Translations under genes and position numbers: made by a program | Shown here: positions 8,070 to 17,519 of the stretch, in pieces | Layout: every line of letters begins with the position of its first letter | Numbering within the stretch: the first letter of the stretch is position 1 | DNA from: RCIO01 sp964629765 | GTDB taxonomy: Bacteria; Pseudomonadota; Alphaproteobacteria; Rhizobiales; Rhizobiaceae | Length of the DNA stretch: 64,000 nt | Assembly: GCA_964629765.1 (NCBI GenBank) | Contig: CAZVTK010000001.1 | Coordinates: 62,001 to 126,000, forward strand | Reading direction: 5' to 3' | Notes under the pieces: generated by a model | Told to the model about the DNA's origin: nothing | Seen by the model: the letters and a program-made list of their open reading frames with translations, nothing else | The model's database searches: none

Positions 8070-8103
8070 CGATATTGACGTATCGGATAAATCGTGTCGT
8101 ATT
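8070..8103 (+). promoter_or_regulatory. Candidate promoter of the hyuAB-dpp operon
   Basis: TTGACG (8075-8080) could be a -35 box, with a poor -10 (CGTATT) 17 bases later. The -35 box is the spacer of an inverted repeat, CGATA-N6-TATCG (8070-8085), which could be an operator. The rest of the 7868-8178 gap holds the palindrome at 7897 and nothing else I recognise. No -24/-12 element is present here. Confidence 0.35.
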
Positions 8104-8178
8104 CGAAACACGGGCCGTATGGGCATGTGCCCCCGCGGTCCCCGTCCGGGGTCCCCATCTGGAGCTGTCGCATTGACC

Positions 8179-11100
8179 ATGGAAACTGCCGGCTATCGGG
8201 TGGGTATCGACATCGGCGGCACTTTCACGGATTTCGTGCTGTTCAACGAGCAGACATCGGCAATTCGCCTCTACAAGTGCCTCACCACGCCCGCGGACCC
8301 ATCCGAGGGCGCGTTGTCGGGGCTGCGCGAGGTGCTCGCCGAGGAAGGCATCGGCATAGACCGCGTGCGCGAGGTCGTGCACGGCACCACGCTCGTCACC
8401 AATGCCGTGATCGAGCGGAAGGGCGCGCCGATCGGCATGCTGACGACGGCCGGTTTCCGCGACACGATCGAGATAGCCACCGAGCAGCGATACGACATAT
8501 ACGATCTACAGCTCGTCTTTCCCGAGCCGCTGGTGGAACGAGCGCGCCGGCTGGAGGTCGCGGAACGGGTCGCCGCCACCGGCGACGTGATCACGCCTCT
8601 CGACGAGGAGGGCGCACGCGCCGCGATCCGCAAACTGGCGGATGGCGGCGTCGAGGGCATCGCCGTCTGCCTGATGCACGCCTACCGCAATCCGGCCCAC
8701 GAGCGTCGGCTCCGCGATCTCGTCGCCGAGGAGGCGCCGGGCCTGTCCGTCTCGATATCGAGCGAGGTCGTGGCGGAGATCTCCGAATACCAGCGTTTCG
8801 TCACCACATGCGCGAACGCCTACGTGCAGCCCCTGATGGACCGCTATCTCGAGCGGTTCGCGCGCGAGCTCGACGCGATGGGTTTTGCCGGCAGCTTTCG
8901 CATGATGCATTCGGCCGGCGGCCTTGTCTCCATGGACGAGGCGCGGGCGTTTCCGATCCGGCTTCTCGAATCGGGACCGGCCGGCGGCGCGCGCGCCACC
9001 GCATGGTTCGGCGCGGGCGCCGGCACGCCCGACGTCATCGCCTTCGACATGGGCGGCACGACCGCCAAGGCGTGTCTGATCGAGAACGGCCGGATGCATA
9101 TCGCGTCGTTCCTGGAAGCCGGGCGCGTCCACCGGTTCAAGAATGGCTCCGGGCTGCCGATCAAGTCGCCGGTGGTGGACATGATCGAGATCGGCGCCGG
9201 CGGCGGCTCCATCGCCAGGATCGACGAAGTGGGCCTGCTGCGCGTCGGGCCGGATTCGGCCGGCGCCCATCCCGGCCCGGCCTGCTACGGCAAGGGCGGC
9301 TCCGAGCCGACCGTCACCGATGCGAGCGTGGCGCTCGGCTATTACGATCCGACCTCGCTGCTGGGCGGCAGGCTGAACGTCGATTTCGAGGCCGGAATGC
9401 GGGCCCTGCGGAAGGTCGGCGGCAGGCTCGGCCTCTCCGAAATCGAGACGGCGTGGGGCATCCACAAGGTCGTGATCGAGAGCATGGCCAGCGCCTCCCA
9501 GATCCATCTGGTCGAGCGCGGCAAGGATCCCCGCTCCTACGCGATGATCAGCTTCGGCGGCGCGGGGCCTGCCTTTGCGGCCAACGTGGCGCGCGTGCTC
9601 AACGTCGCGGAGGTGATCATACCGCCGGCCAGCGGCGCCGCCTCGGCCTTCGGCTTCCTGACTGCGCCCATGTCGATCGAGACGGTGCGCTCGCTGCCGC
9701 AGCGCATGTCGCGCGACATGGACGGACGGGAGATCAACCGCGTCCTTCGGGAGCTGGAGGAGGAAGGCCGCGCGAAGCTGCGCGCCGCGGGGGTTTCCGA
9801 CGGCGGCGTGGAAGCCGCGCGCATGGCCGACATGCAGCTCGTCGGGCAGTTGCACCAGATCAGCGTGCGCCTGCCCGAAGGGGAGATCGGCCGCCATTCC
9901 TACGATGCGATTCGCAGCGCCTTCGACGAGGTCTACGCGTCCCGCTACACGAAGGTCCCGGTCGAATCGGAGATCGAGGCCCTGTCGTTCCGCGTCGTCG
10001 TTTCCGGGCCGCTGCCGCACATGTCGGTGGGAGGCGGGGCAGGGGGCGCGTCCAGAACCGGCAAGCCGAAAGGCACCCGCATGGCGTTCTTCGGCTCCGG
10101 CTTCCTCGAGGCACAGGTCTACGAGCGCGATGCGCTGGCCCCCGGCGCCGTCATCGCCGGTCCCGCAATCGTCGAGGAGACCGAATCGACCACGGTCGTG
10201 CCGCCGGGCGACACGCTGAGCGTGGACGACCAAGGCAACCTGCGCATCGCGGTCGCGGTCGCGAAGAAGCGGGAGATGCTGATCGCCGCCGACACGCCGG
10301 TCGCCGAAGCGGTGCAGATCCTCGAGTCGGACCCGGTCTCGCTGGAGATCATGTGGAGCCGGCTGGTGACGGTCGCCGAGGAGATGTGGCACACTGTGTG
10401 CCGGACGGCGTTCTCGCTGATCATCTCCGAATCGCAGGACTTCGCCTGCGCACTGCTCGACGCCAAGGGCGAGACGCTGGCGCATTCGGCCCGCGCCATG
10501 CCGGCCTTCAACCTGGCGCTGCCCAACGCGGTCCGATCCCTGCTCAAGCACTATCCGGTCGAGACGCTGAAGCCGGGCGACGTGCTGGTCACCAACGATC
10601 CGTGGCTGTGCGCGGGACACCTGTTCGACATCGCCATGGTGACGCCCGTCTTCCGCAAGGGGAAAGTCGTGGCCGTGCTCGGCACGGTCGGCCATGTCGG
10701 CGACATCGGCGGCACGCGCGAGGGCATGAAGGCCAAGGAGATCTACGAGGAAGGGCTCCAGATCCCGCCGATGAAGTTTGCCCGCGAAGGCGTCGAGAAC
10801 GAGGATCTCGTCCGCCTGATGCGCGAGAACATCCGCGATCCCGAGCAGGTGCTCGGCGACCTGCGCTCGCTCATCTCCGCAAACGAGACCGGCGGCAACC
10901 GCATCCTCAACCTGATGGACGAATACGGCCTCGAAGACCTGAACGCGCTCGCGCTGGTGGTCCAGGCCCGATCGGAGAAGGCCATGCGGGCGGCGATACG
11001 CGAGCTGCCCGACGGCGTCTACAGGTCGGAGCTCTGGTACAACCCGAACGGCACGCACATGCGGCTGCCGATCCGGGCCGTGGTTTCCGGCGATTCGATC

Positions 11101-12027
11101 GAAGTGGATTACGACGGCTCGCCGCGGCAGCTTCCGCAGGGCGGCATCAACTGCACCCTCTCCTATACGACCGCCCACACCACCTATCCGCTGAAGTGCA
11201 TGCTGACGCCGAACGTACGCAGCAATGCCGGATGCTATCGCCCCTTCACCGTGAAGGCCCCGGCAGGGTCGGTGATGAACTGCAACAAGCCGGCGTCGGT
11301 CAGCATGCGGACCCGCACCGGCTGGTACGCATCCCCGAACCTGTTCACAGCGATGGCGGATGCGATCCGGGACCGGGTGGTGGCGGCAACCGGCATGCCC
11401 AGCCTCATCTACATGCATGGCACGCGCGCCGACGGCACGGCGTTCTACGACTACCTGCTGTCGGGCGGCGGACAGGGCGCATGCGCGGCCCATGACGGGA
11501 AGGGGTCGGTCCTGTTCCCCACCTCGGCGGCGACATCGTCGATCGAGCTGATCGAAAGCCGGTCTCCCGTGCTGGTCGAGGAAAAGGCGCTGCTGGAGGA
11601 TTCCGGCGGGCCGGGCGAGCTGCGCGGCGGCCTCGGATGCCGCATCCGGGTGCGCAAGCGCGACGATGACGGCGTCACGCTGTCGGTGATCCTGAACCCC
11701 GAGGGCGTGGAGGTTCCGGTGAACGGCCTCTTCGGCGGAGGGCACGGGGCATTGCCCCATGGCTGCGTCAGGGATCTCTCCGGCAACGAGCTGTGGAACG
11801 TGGGCACCGGCGGCGTCATCGATCTCGAAACCACCGATCGCGTCGTCGAGCTGCAAATCGCCGGCGGCTCGGGATACGGCGAGCCGTCCGACCGGTCGCT
11901 CGCCGCGATCGAGAACGATGTGCGCCAGGGCTACGTCTCGGGGGAGGCGGCCAGACGCATCTATGCCTATGAGGGCCGCGCGGCGCAGCGGAAGCAGGCC
12001 AACCCCGCGAGGGCCGGTGTGCAATGA
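8179..12027 (+). CDS. Fused HyuA-HyuB hydantoinase / 5-oxoprolinase
   Basis: The 1282-residue protein joins both subunits of an ATP-dependent cyclic-amide hydrolase (N-methylhydantoinase, 5-oxoprolinase or acetone-carboxylase-like family). The HyuA half (about 1-690) starts with VGIDIGGTFTDF and contains FDMGGTTAKACLIE (about 290) and GAGGGSIARID. The HyuB half (about 718-1282) starts with DPVSLEIMWSRL and includes GHVGDIGGTREG. Bacteria often keep the halves separate; the single-chain length is close to that of eukaryotic 5-oxoprolinase. The start is ATG 8179. An in-frame TTG six bases earlier is better placed relative to GGAG and is an alternative. It is first in the operon, and its stop overlaps the next ATG (ATGA). 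The presence of a peptide transporter and dipeptidase suggests cyclic or pyroglutamyl-type substrates (inference). Confidence 0.88.
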   Translation: METAGYRVGIDIGGTFTDFVLFNEQTSAIRLYKCLTTPADPSEGALSGLREVLAEEGIGIDRVREVVHGTTLVTNAVIERKGAPIGMLTTAGFRDTIEIATEQRYDIYDLQLVFPEPLVERARRLEVAERVAATGDVITPLDEEGARAAIRKLADGGVEGIAVCLMHAYRNPAHERRLRDLVAEEAPGLSVSISSEVVAEISEYQRFVTTCANAYVQPLMDRYLERFARELDAMGFAGSFRMMHSAGGLVSMDEARAFPIRLLESGPAGGARATAWFGAGAGTPDVIAFDMGGTTAKACLIENGRMHIASFLEAGRVHRFKNGSGLPIKSPVVDMIEIGAGGGSIARIDEVGLLRVGPDSAGAHPGPACYGKGGSEPTVTDASVALGYYDPTSLLGGRLNVDFEAGMRALRKVGGRLGLSEIETAWGIHKVVIESMASASQIHLVERGKDPRSYAMISFGGAGPAFAANVARVLNVAEVIIPPASGAASAFGFLTAPMSIETVRSLPQRMSRDMDGREINRVLRELEEEGRAKLRAAGVSDGGVEAARMADMQLVGQLHQISVRLPEGEIGRHSYDAIRSAFDEVYASRYTKVPVESEIEALSFRVVVSGPLPHMSVGGGAGGASRTGKPKGTRMAFFGSGFLEAQVYERDALAPGAVIAGPAIVEETESTTVVPPGDTLSVDDQGNLRIAVAVAKKREMLIAADTPVAEAVQILESDPVSLEIMWSRLVTVAEEMWHTVCRTAFSLIISESQDFACALLDAKGETLAHSARAMPAFNLALPNAVRSLLKHYPVETLKPGDVLVTNDPWLCAGHLFDIAMVTPVFRKGKVVAVLGTVGHVGDIGGTREGMKAKEIYEEGLQIPPMKFAREGVENEDLVRLMRENIRDPEQVLGDLRSLISANETGGNRILNLMDEYGLEDLNALALVVQARSEKAMRAAIRELPDGVYRSELWYNPNGTHMRLPIRAVVSGDSIEVDYDGSPRQLPQGGINCTLSYTTAHTTYPLKCMLTPNVRSNAGCYRPFTVKAPAGSVMNCNKPASVSMRTRTGWYASPNLFTAMADAIRDRVVAATGMPSLIYMHGTRADGTAFYDYLLSGGGQGACAAHDGKGSVLFPTSAATSSIELIESRSPVLVEEKALLEDSGGPGELRGGLGCRIRVRKRDDDGVTLSVILNPEGVEVPVNGLFGGGHGALPHGCVRDLSGNELWNVGTGGVIDLETTDRVVELQIAGGSGYGEPSDRSLAAIENDVRQGYVSGEAARRIYAYEGRAAQRKQANPARAGVQ

Positions 12028-13007
12028 AGGCGCTCGTCATCACCCGGCCCGGCTCGTTCGACGTGTTGCAGGTCCAGCAGCGTCCGGTGCCGGTGCCCGG
12101 GCCGGACGAATTGCTGGTCAAGGTGGCAGCCGTCGGCGTGAACCGCGCCGACTGCCTGCAACGCGAGGGCCTCTATCCGACGCCGGCGGGCGTGGCCTGG
12201 GCCGACGTGCCCGGGCTGGAGCTTGCCGGAGAGGTTGCGGGCAAGGGGGAGGCGGTCACCGGGTTCGAGATCGGCGATCGGGTGTTCGGCCTCGTTCCCG
12301 GCAACGCCTATGCCGAATATGCGCTGGTCGACAGCGCAATGGCGGTCGCCACGCCGCCCGACCTGTCCGATGTCGAGGCGGCCTCCCTCATCGAAGCCCT
12401 GGCCACGGCGAACGAAACCGTCTTCGAACTGGGCGGCCTGCGCGCCGGCGAGACCGTGCTCGTCCACGCGGCGGCGAGCAGCGTCGGCATCACCGCCGTC
12501 CAGATGGCCAAATCCGTCGGCGCGCGCGTCTTCGTCACCGCCGGAAGCCGGCACAAGCTCGACCGGCTCGCCGCGCTCGGCGCCGATCTGTGCATCGACT
12601 ACAAGCAGCAAGATTTCGTCGCGGCCGTGCGCGAGGCGGCGCCGGAAGGCGTCGATCTCATCATCGACTTCATCGGCGCCGACTATGTCGCGCGGAATCT
12701 CGATGCGTTGAGGAAGACGGGACGCCTGATGCTGGTGGGTCTGTTGGGAAGCCCGACCTGCGTCTTCGATCCCGGCACGATGATCGCCAAGCGCCTCACG
12801 ATGCGCGGCTTCACCCTGCGCGCGCAGACGGTCGCGGACAAGAGGCTGATCGTGCAGCGCGCCGCGGCCAGATGGCTGCCGCGCCTGGCGGCGGGCGAAA
12901 TCAGGCCCGTCATCCATGCGACGGTTCCGCTCGAAAGGGCAGGGGAGGCGCATCGGATGATGGAGGACAACGCCAATACGGGGAAGATCGTCCTGACGGT
13001 GTCCTAG
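12024..13007 (+). CDS. NADPH:quinone oxidoreductase-like MDR protein (PIG3 type)
   Basis: A zinc-free medium-chain dehydrogenase/reductase of 327 residues. The N-terminal GroES-like part contains KVAAVGVNRADCLQREGLYP, typical of the TP53I3/PIG3 quinone reductases. The Rossmann domain begins VLVHAAASSVGITAVQMAKS (about 148-167). It lacks the cysteines of zinc alcohol dehydrogenases. Its ATG overlaps the hyuAB stop by four bases, so the two are translationally coupled. It may reduce a quinone or enone product, but there is no direct clue to its substrate. Confidence 0.8.
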   Translation: MKALVITRPGSFDVLQVQQRPVPVPGPDELLVKVAAVGVNRADCLQREGLYPTPAGVAWADVPGLELAGEVAGKGEAVTGFEIGDRVFGLVPGNAYAEYALVDSAMAVATPPDLSDVEAASLIEALATANETVFELGGLRAGETVLVHAAASSVGITAVQMAKSVGARVFVTAGSRHKLDRLAALGADLCIDYKQQDFVAAVREAAPEGVDLIIDFIGADYVARNLDALRKTGRLMLVGLLGSPTCVFDPGTMIAKRLTMRGFTLRAQTVADKRLIVQRAAARWLPRLAAGEIRPVIHATVPLERAGEAHRMMEDNANTGKIVLTVS

Positions 13008-13084
13008 CCGCCGGACAGGGCGCGGATTCGCAGGGAAGGCCCAATTCGGTGCCAGATGAAACCGGAGCAATGAGAGGAACGACA

Positions 13085-14629
13085 ATGAGAACGATGATGA
13101 AGAGCCTGGCCGCGGCAAGCATGCTCGCGCTCCTGGCCGCGCAGGCGCCGGCCACGGCGCAGGACTTCCCGTCGACCGTCACTGTCGGCATCGACGTCGA
13201 TGCCGGCACGCTCGATCCGCGCGTGGCGCGCGACACCGCGGCCTATCGCGGCGTCAACCTGATCTATGACGGGCTCGTCGAGCTCACCAGCGCGCTCGAG
13301 CCCGTTCCGGGTCTCGCCGAAAGCTGGGAGAGCCCGGAGCCCACCGTATGGATCTTCAAGCTTCGCAGCGGGGTGAAATTCCATGACGGCAAGCCGCTGA
13401 CCGCCGAGGATGTCGTCTTCACCTACCAGACCATTCTCAATCCCGATCTCAACGCCCAGTTCCGCACTCTGTTCACGCCGATCAAGTCGATCGAGGCCGT
13501 GGACGAGTCGACGGTGAAATTCACCCTGTCGGAGCCCTATGCGCCGCTGCTCAGCTACCTCGACATGGGGATCGTCCCGAAGCATCTGGTCGAGGCTGGC
13601 GCCGACATCGGCATGAACCCGGTCGGCACCGGGCCGATGAAGCTGAAATCCTGGAACCGCGGCAGCGAGATCGTGCTCGAGGCGAATGCGGACTACTGGG
13701 GAGCCAAGCCCCGCGTCGAAACCCTCCGGTTCATGATCATCTCCAACGCGACGGCACGCGCGCAGGCGTTCGAGGCCGGCAATCTCGACATCATCCAGGC
13801 GCCGCTGGAGCCACAGGACGTCGTCCGGCTCAATGCGGACGACCGGTTCGGCAAGTCGCTGGGCGCGGGGGTCTCGCTCACCTATTTCCACATGAACACC
13901 AAGGATCCCCTTCTTTCGGACCCGAAGGTGCGCAATGCGATCGGCCACCTGATCGACTACGAGACGATCATCTCGGAGATCTATTCGGGCGTCGACGCCA
14001 AGGCGACGTCGGTGCTGCTGCCGTCGTTCTGGGCCTACACCGACGCGATCAACCAGCCCGCGTTCGACCCGGCGGCGGCCGTGGCCAAGCTCAACGAACT
14101 GGGCTGGACCGATTCGAACGGCGACGGCATACTCGACAAGGACGGCAAGAAGTTCCATCTGGTTCTGTCGACCCACAGCGAGGACTCCGCCCGCGTGCAG
14201 ACGGCTGAGTATCTCCAGGCGGTCTTCGAGAGCGCCGGCATCGAGACCGAGCTGCGCGTCACCGACTGGCCTTCCTTCTCGACCAACTACGTCCACAAGG
14301 GCCAGCATCAGATCGGCCTTCTCGGCTGGCTGAACATCGTCGATCCGGACCGGCTGCTCTACTCCCAGCTTCGCACCGGCGGCTCGACCAACTGGGGCGG
14401 CTACAGCAACCCGGACGTGGACCGCTATCTCGACCTCGGCCGCACCTCCGCCGACCAAGCGGAACGGACCGAAGCCTACCGCAAGGCTGCCGGGATCATT
14501 GCCGAGGAGCTGCCCTATATCGGGCTGTCCTATCCGGGCTTCCAGCTCTACTACAACAAGAAGCTCGGCGAGCTGAAGCACAACCCGCGCAGCTACGTCC
14601 GCAACGTCGTCATGCCCACGGCGAACTAG
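13085..14629 (+). CDS. Dpp-type ABC transporter, periplasmic substrate-binding protein
   Basis: A family 5 solute-binding protein (peptide/nickel/opine class) of 514 residues. A signal peptide of about 26 residues (MRTMMKSLAAASMLALLAAQ, then APATAQ) precedes DFPSTVTVGIDVDAGTLDPR. Family motifs include GLVELTSALEPVPGLAESWE and LRSGVKFHDGKPLTAEDVVF. AGAGG seven bases upstream supports the ATG at 13085; the frame is open further upstream, but that part lies inside the previous gene. It is followed by two permeases, two ATPases and a dipeptidase, so it probably delivers peptides or peptide-like amides. Confidence 0.9.
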   Translation: MRTMMKSLAAASMLALLAAQAPATAQDFPSTVTVGIDVDAGTLDPRVARDTAAYRGVNLIYDGLVELTSALEPVPGLAESWESPEPTVWIFKLRSGVKFHDGKPLTAEDVVFTYQTILNPDLNAQFRTLFTPIKSIEAVDESTVKFTLSEPYAPLLSYLDMGIVPKHLVEAGADIGMNPVGTGPMKLKSWNRGSEIVLEANADYWGAKPRVETLRFMIISNATARAQAFEAGNLDIIQAPLEPQDVVRLNADDRFGKSLGAGVSLTYFHMNTKDPLLSDPKVRNAIGHLIDYETIISEIYSGVDAKATSVLLPSFWAYTDAINQPAFDPAAAVAKLNELGWTDSNGDGILDKDGKKFHLVLSTHSEDSARVQTAEYLQAVFESAGIETELRVTDWPSFSTNYVHKGQHQIGLLGWLNIVDPDRLLYSQLRTGGSTNWGGYSNPDVDRYLDLGRTSADQAERTEAYRKAAGIIAEELPYIGLSYPGFQLYYNKKLGELKHNPRSYVRNVVMPTAN

Positions 14630-14692
14630 AGCCTGTCATGCGGTCCTTCACCCCGCAACGCAGCCTCCATCCAGGGTCCATGACAGGCTCTA
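14627..14692. repeat. Perfect 14-bp inverted repeat spanning the SBP stop codon and permease leader
   Basis: TAGAGCCTGTCATG (14627-14640) is repeated inverted as CATGACAGGCTCTA (14679-14692), with 38 bases between. The left arm begins with the TAG stop of the binding-protein gene, and the right arm ends seven bases before the permease ATG. As RNA it would form a strong hairpin. This could protect the binding-protein message and limit permease translation, or it may be a small mobile palindrome that supplies a stop codon. Confidence 0.6.
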
Positions 14693-14699
14693 GGGCGCG

Positions 14700-15680
14700 A
14701 TGACGGCCTACATCCTTCGCCGGCTGTTGTTGCTCGTTCCAACGGCAGCCGGCATGGTGATCGTAACCTTCGGACTGCTCCTGCTGCTTCCCGGCGATCC
14801 GGCCTCCGTCCTGCTCGGACAGGAGGCCACGCCGGAGGCCGTGGAGCAGCTTCGGCGGTCGCTGGGCCTGGACGACCCCTGGCATGTCCGCCTCGGCGGC
14901 TACTTTGTCGACCTCGTGCAGGGCGACATGGGGCAGTCGATCTTCCAGAACCAGCCGGTGTCCCGGATCATTCTCGGCCGGCTCGGCGCGACGGTGGAGC
15001 TTGCGCTCGTGGCGCTCCTGCTGGCGAGCGCTCTCGGCGTGCTTTTCGGCATGGTGGCGGCGATCAAGCAGGGAACGGCGGTGGACACCGCGCTGATGCT
15101 GTTCTCACAGCTCGGCATCTCCATGCCCGCCTACTGGCTCGGGATCCTGCTGATGCTGGTTTTCGCCGTCAATCTCGGCTGGCTGCCGGCGATCGGCCGC
15201 GGCGTTCCACTCGCCGAGGCGGTGCCGGCGCTGCTGGCGGGAAATCCGCAGCCGCTCTCCAACGCATTGTCGCATCTGGCCCTTCCGGCGCTGACGCTGG
15301 CCCTCAATTCCGCGGCGATCATCTCGCGCCTTGTGCGCATGGCGATGCTGGAGGTGATCAGGGACGACTTCGTCAGGACCGCCTACGCAAAGGGGCTGCG
15401 CCGGCCGCGAGTGATGATCCGCCACGTGCTGCGCAATGCGCTTCTGCCCATCATCAGCATCATCGGGCTGCGCTTCGGCGTGCTCCTCGGCGGGGCCGTG
15501 ATCACGGAGACGATCTTCGGCTGGCCCGGTCTCGGGCAACTGACGATCACGGCCATCAGCCAGCGCGACATCACCCTCATCCAGGGGATCGTCCTGACCT
15601 TCGCGCTGATGTTCGCGCTCGTGAACCTCATGGTCGACATACTCTACGCGGTGGTCGATCCGCGCGTGAGGCTCGGCTGA
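14700..15680 (+). CDS. Dpp-type ABC transporter permease 1 (DppB family)
   Basis: A 326-residue inner-membrane permease. Its first membrane segment, LLLLVPTAAGMVIVTFGLLL, is followed by the DppB-typical LLPGDPASVLLGQEATPEAVEQLRRSLGLD. The cytoplasmic EAA loop that docks the ATPase is visible as DFVRTAYAKGLRRPRVMIRH near residue 230. It lies after the binding-protein gene, with the perfect inverted repeat between them, and two bases before the second permease. Confidence 0.9.
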   Translation: MTAYILRRLLLLVPTAAGMVIVTFGLLLLLPGDPASVLLGQEATPEAVEQLRRSLGLDDPWHVRLGGYFVDLVQGDMGQSIFQNQPVSRIILGRLGATVELALVALLLASALGVLFGMVAAIKQGTAVDTALMLFSQLGISMPAYWLGILLMLVFAVNLGWLPAIGRGVPLAEAVPALLAGNPQPLSNALSHLALPALTLALNSAAIISRLVRMAMLEVIRDDFVRTAYAKGLRRPRVMIRHVLRNALLPIISIIGLRFGVLLGGAVITETIFGWPGLGQLTITAISQRDITLIQGIVLTFALMFALVNLMVDILYAVVDPRVRLG

Positions 15681-15681
15681 C

Positions 15682-16518
15682 ATGAGGATCGCCGCCGCGC
15701 TCCGCAACACCTCGCTCAGCGTCGGGCTGGTCATCTCGCTGGCGGTGATCTTCCTGGCGCTGTTCGCGCCGCTGCTGTCCACGGCCGACATCGGCGCCAT
15801 GGACATGCGCAACCGCTTCGCGCTGCCGTCGGCCGAGCACATCCTCGGCACCGACAATTTCGGCCGCGACATGTGGTCGAGGACGATCCACGGCGCGCGC
15901 ATATCGCTGATGATCGCCATCATCTCGGTGGCGCTCGCAGCCGTCGTCGGAACCGCGGTCGGCCTCGCGGCCGGCTATTTCGGGGGCTGGACCGACCTCC
16001 TGCTGATGCGGATAACCGATATCTTCCTCGGCTTTCCCGCCCTCATCCTCGCGCTTGCCATCGTGGCCATCCTCGGGGCCGGGGTGTGGAGCATCTCGAT
16101 CGCGCTGACGGTGGTGTTCTGGACCGAATATGCCCGCGTGGTGCGCTCCACGACGCTGGTGCTGCGGGAACAGACCTATGTCGCGGTCGCCAACGCCCTC
16201 GGCGCCTCGCCGTGGCGCATCCTGTTCCGCGAGATCCTGCCCAACACGCTCGGCCCGATCATCGTGCTCGCCACTCTGGGCCTCGGCACGGCCGTGCTTT
16301 CGGAATCGGCGCTGGCCTTCCTCGGCTTCGGCATAGCGCCGCCCGCGCCGACATGGGGCTGGACGCTGGCCTACGGCACGCGCTTTCTGCGGACCGAGCC
16401 GTGGCTCTCCATCGTTCCCGGCTGCGCCATCATGATCACGGTGCTCGGCTTCAACCTCCTGGGCGACGGCCTGCGCGACATTCTCGACCCGCGCCAGCTC
16501 ACGCGGGGCGGCAAATGA
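15682..16518 (+). CDS. Dpp-type ABC transporter permease 2 (DppC family)
   Basis: The 278-residue partner permease. It has the OppC-type N-terminal segment (SLAVIFLALFAPLL), the conserved GTDNFGRDMWSRTIHGARIS, and an EAA loop in QTYVAVANALGASPWRILFR. About six membrane segments can be read. Its TGA overlaps the ATG of the next gene. Confidence 0.9.
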   Translation: MRIAAALRNTSLSVGLVISLAVIFLALFAPLLSTADIGAMDMRNRFALPSAEHILGTDNFGRDMWSRTIHGARISLMIAIISVALAAVVGTAVGLAAGYFGGWTDLLLMRITDIFLGFPALILALAIVAILGAGVWSISIALTVVFWTEYARVVRSTTLVLREQTYVAVANALGASPWRILFREILPNTLGPIIVLATLGLGTAVLSESALAFLGFGIAPPAPTWGWTLAYGTRFLRTEPWLSIVPGCAIMITVLGFNLLGDGLRDILDPRQLTRGGK

Positions 16519-17519
16519 CGCTCCCCGCGACCGTCCATGCCGGAGGGACCGTGCTCGACGTCCGCGACCTGCGCGTCAACCTGCGGACGGGGCACGGCGA
16601 GTTCCCCGTGGTGCGCGAGGTCAGCCTTTCGGTGGCCGCCGGTGAGACGGTGTGCCTCGTCGGGGAATCGGGCTGCGGCAAATCGATGACGGCGCTGTCG
16701 CTTCTGAGGTTGCTGCCGGAGGCGGCACGGATCGCGCACGGAGAGATCAGGCTGGAGGGCGAGGATCTCGTCGCCGCCAGCCGGCGGCGGGTGGAGGATC
16801 TGCGCGGCGATCGCATCGCGATGATCTTCCAGGAGCCGCTTACCTCGCTCAACCCGGTGATGAAGATCGGCGACCAGATCGCCGAGAGCATCGTCCGGCA
16901 CGAGCGCATCGGCAGGCGCGCGGCCTGGGGCAGGGCGGTGGAGCGCCTGCGGCTGGTGCAGATGCCCGACCCCGAGCGGCGGGCGGGCCAATACCCGCAC
17001 CAGCTCTCGGGCGGAATGCGCCAGCGCGCGATGATCGCGCTGGCGCTGGCCTGCGACCCGGCCGTCATCATCGCCGACGAGCCGACCACTGCCCTGGACG
17101 TCACCATTCAGGCGCAGATCCTCGACCTCATCGCCGATCTTCAATCCCGGACGGGCACGGCGCTGATCCTGATCACGCACGATCTGGGCGTGGTTCACGA
17201 CGTCGCCGACAGGGTCATGGTCATGTATGCGGGCCGGATCGTCGAGGAAGCCCTGGCGGAGGATCTCTTCGCGGAGCCGCTGCATCCCTACACCGCCAGG
17301 CTGATGCGGGCCGCCGCGGCGGTCGAGGCGGACTCTGACGGTCAGGAGCGGCTCGAGGAGATACCGGGCACCGTTCCGCCGATCTGGGAGCTGTCGGAAG
17401 GCTGCGCTTTCGCGCCGCGCTGCCATCTGACGACGCCGCGTTGCCGGACCGAAGACCCGCCGCTGGAAGGCAAGCGGCAGGGCCGCAGGGTCGCCTGCTG
17501 GGAAGTCGGCCATGGCTGA
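16515..17519 (+). CDS. Dpp-type ABC transporter ATPase 1 (DppD family)
   Basis: A 334-residue ATP-binding subunit. Walker A is GESGCGKSMT, the signature is LSGGMRQRAM, Walker B is VIIADEPTTALD and the switch His is in LITHDLGV. The C-terminal oligopeptide-transporter extension carries the cysteine cluster CAFAPRCHLTTPRC, typical of DppD/OppD. The start is the ATG overlapping the previous stop (ATGA); longer readings run through the permease gene and are not real. Confidence 0.9.
   Translation: MTLPATVHAGGTVLDVRDLRVNLRTGHGEFPVVREVSLSVAAGETVCLVGESGCGKSMTALSLLRLLPEAARIAHGEIRLEGEDLVAASRRRVEDLRGDRIAMIFQEPLTSLNPVMKIGDQIAESIVRHERIGRRAAWGRAVERLRLVQMPDPERRAGQYPHQLSGGMRQRAMIALALACDPAVIIADEPTTALDVTIQAQILDLIADLQSRTGTALILITHDLGVVHDVADRVMVMYAGRIVEEALAEDLFAEPLHPYTARLMRAAAAVEADSDGQERLEEIPGTVPPIWELSEGCAFAPRCHLTTPRCRTEDPPLEGKRQGRRVACWEVGHG

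Noticed and set aside
8506..12024. A 1172-codon open frame antisense to the hyuAB gene
   Set aside because: It is a shadow of GC-rich coding sequence; its translation is full of His/Asp/Arg-rich repeats and resembles no family, while the plus-strand protein is a clear HyuA-HyuB.
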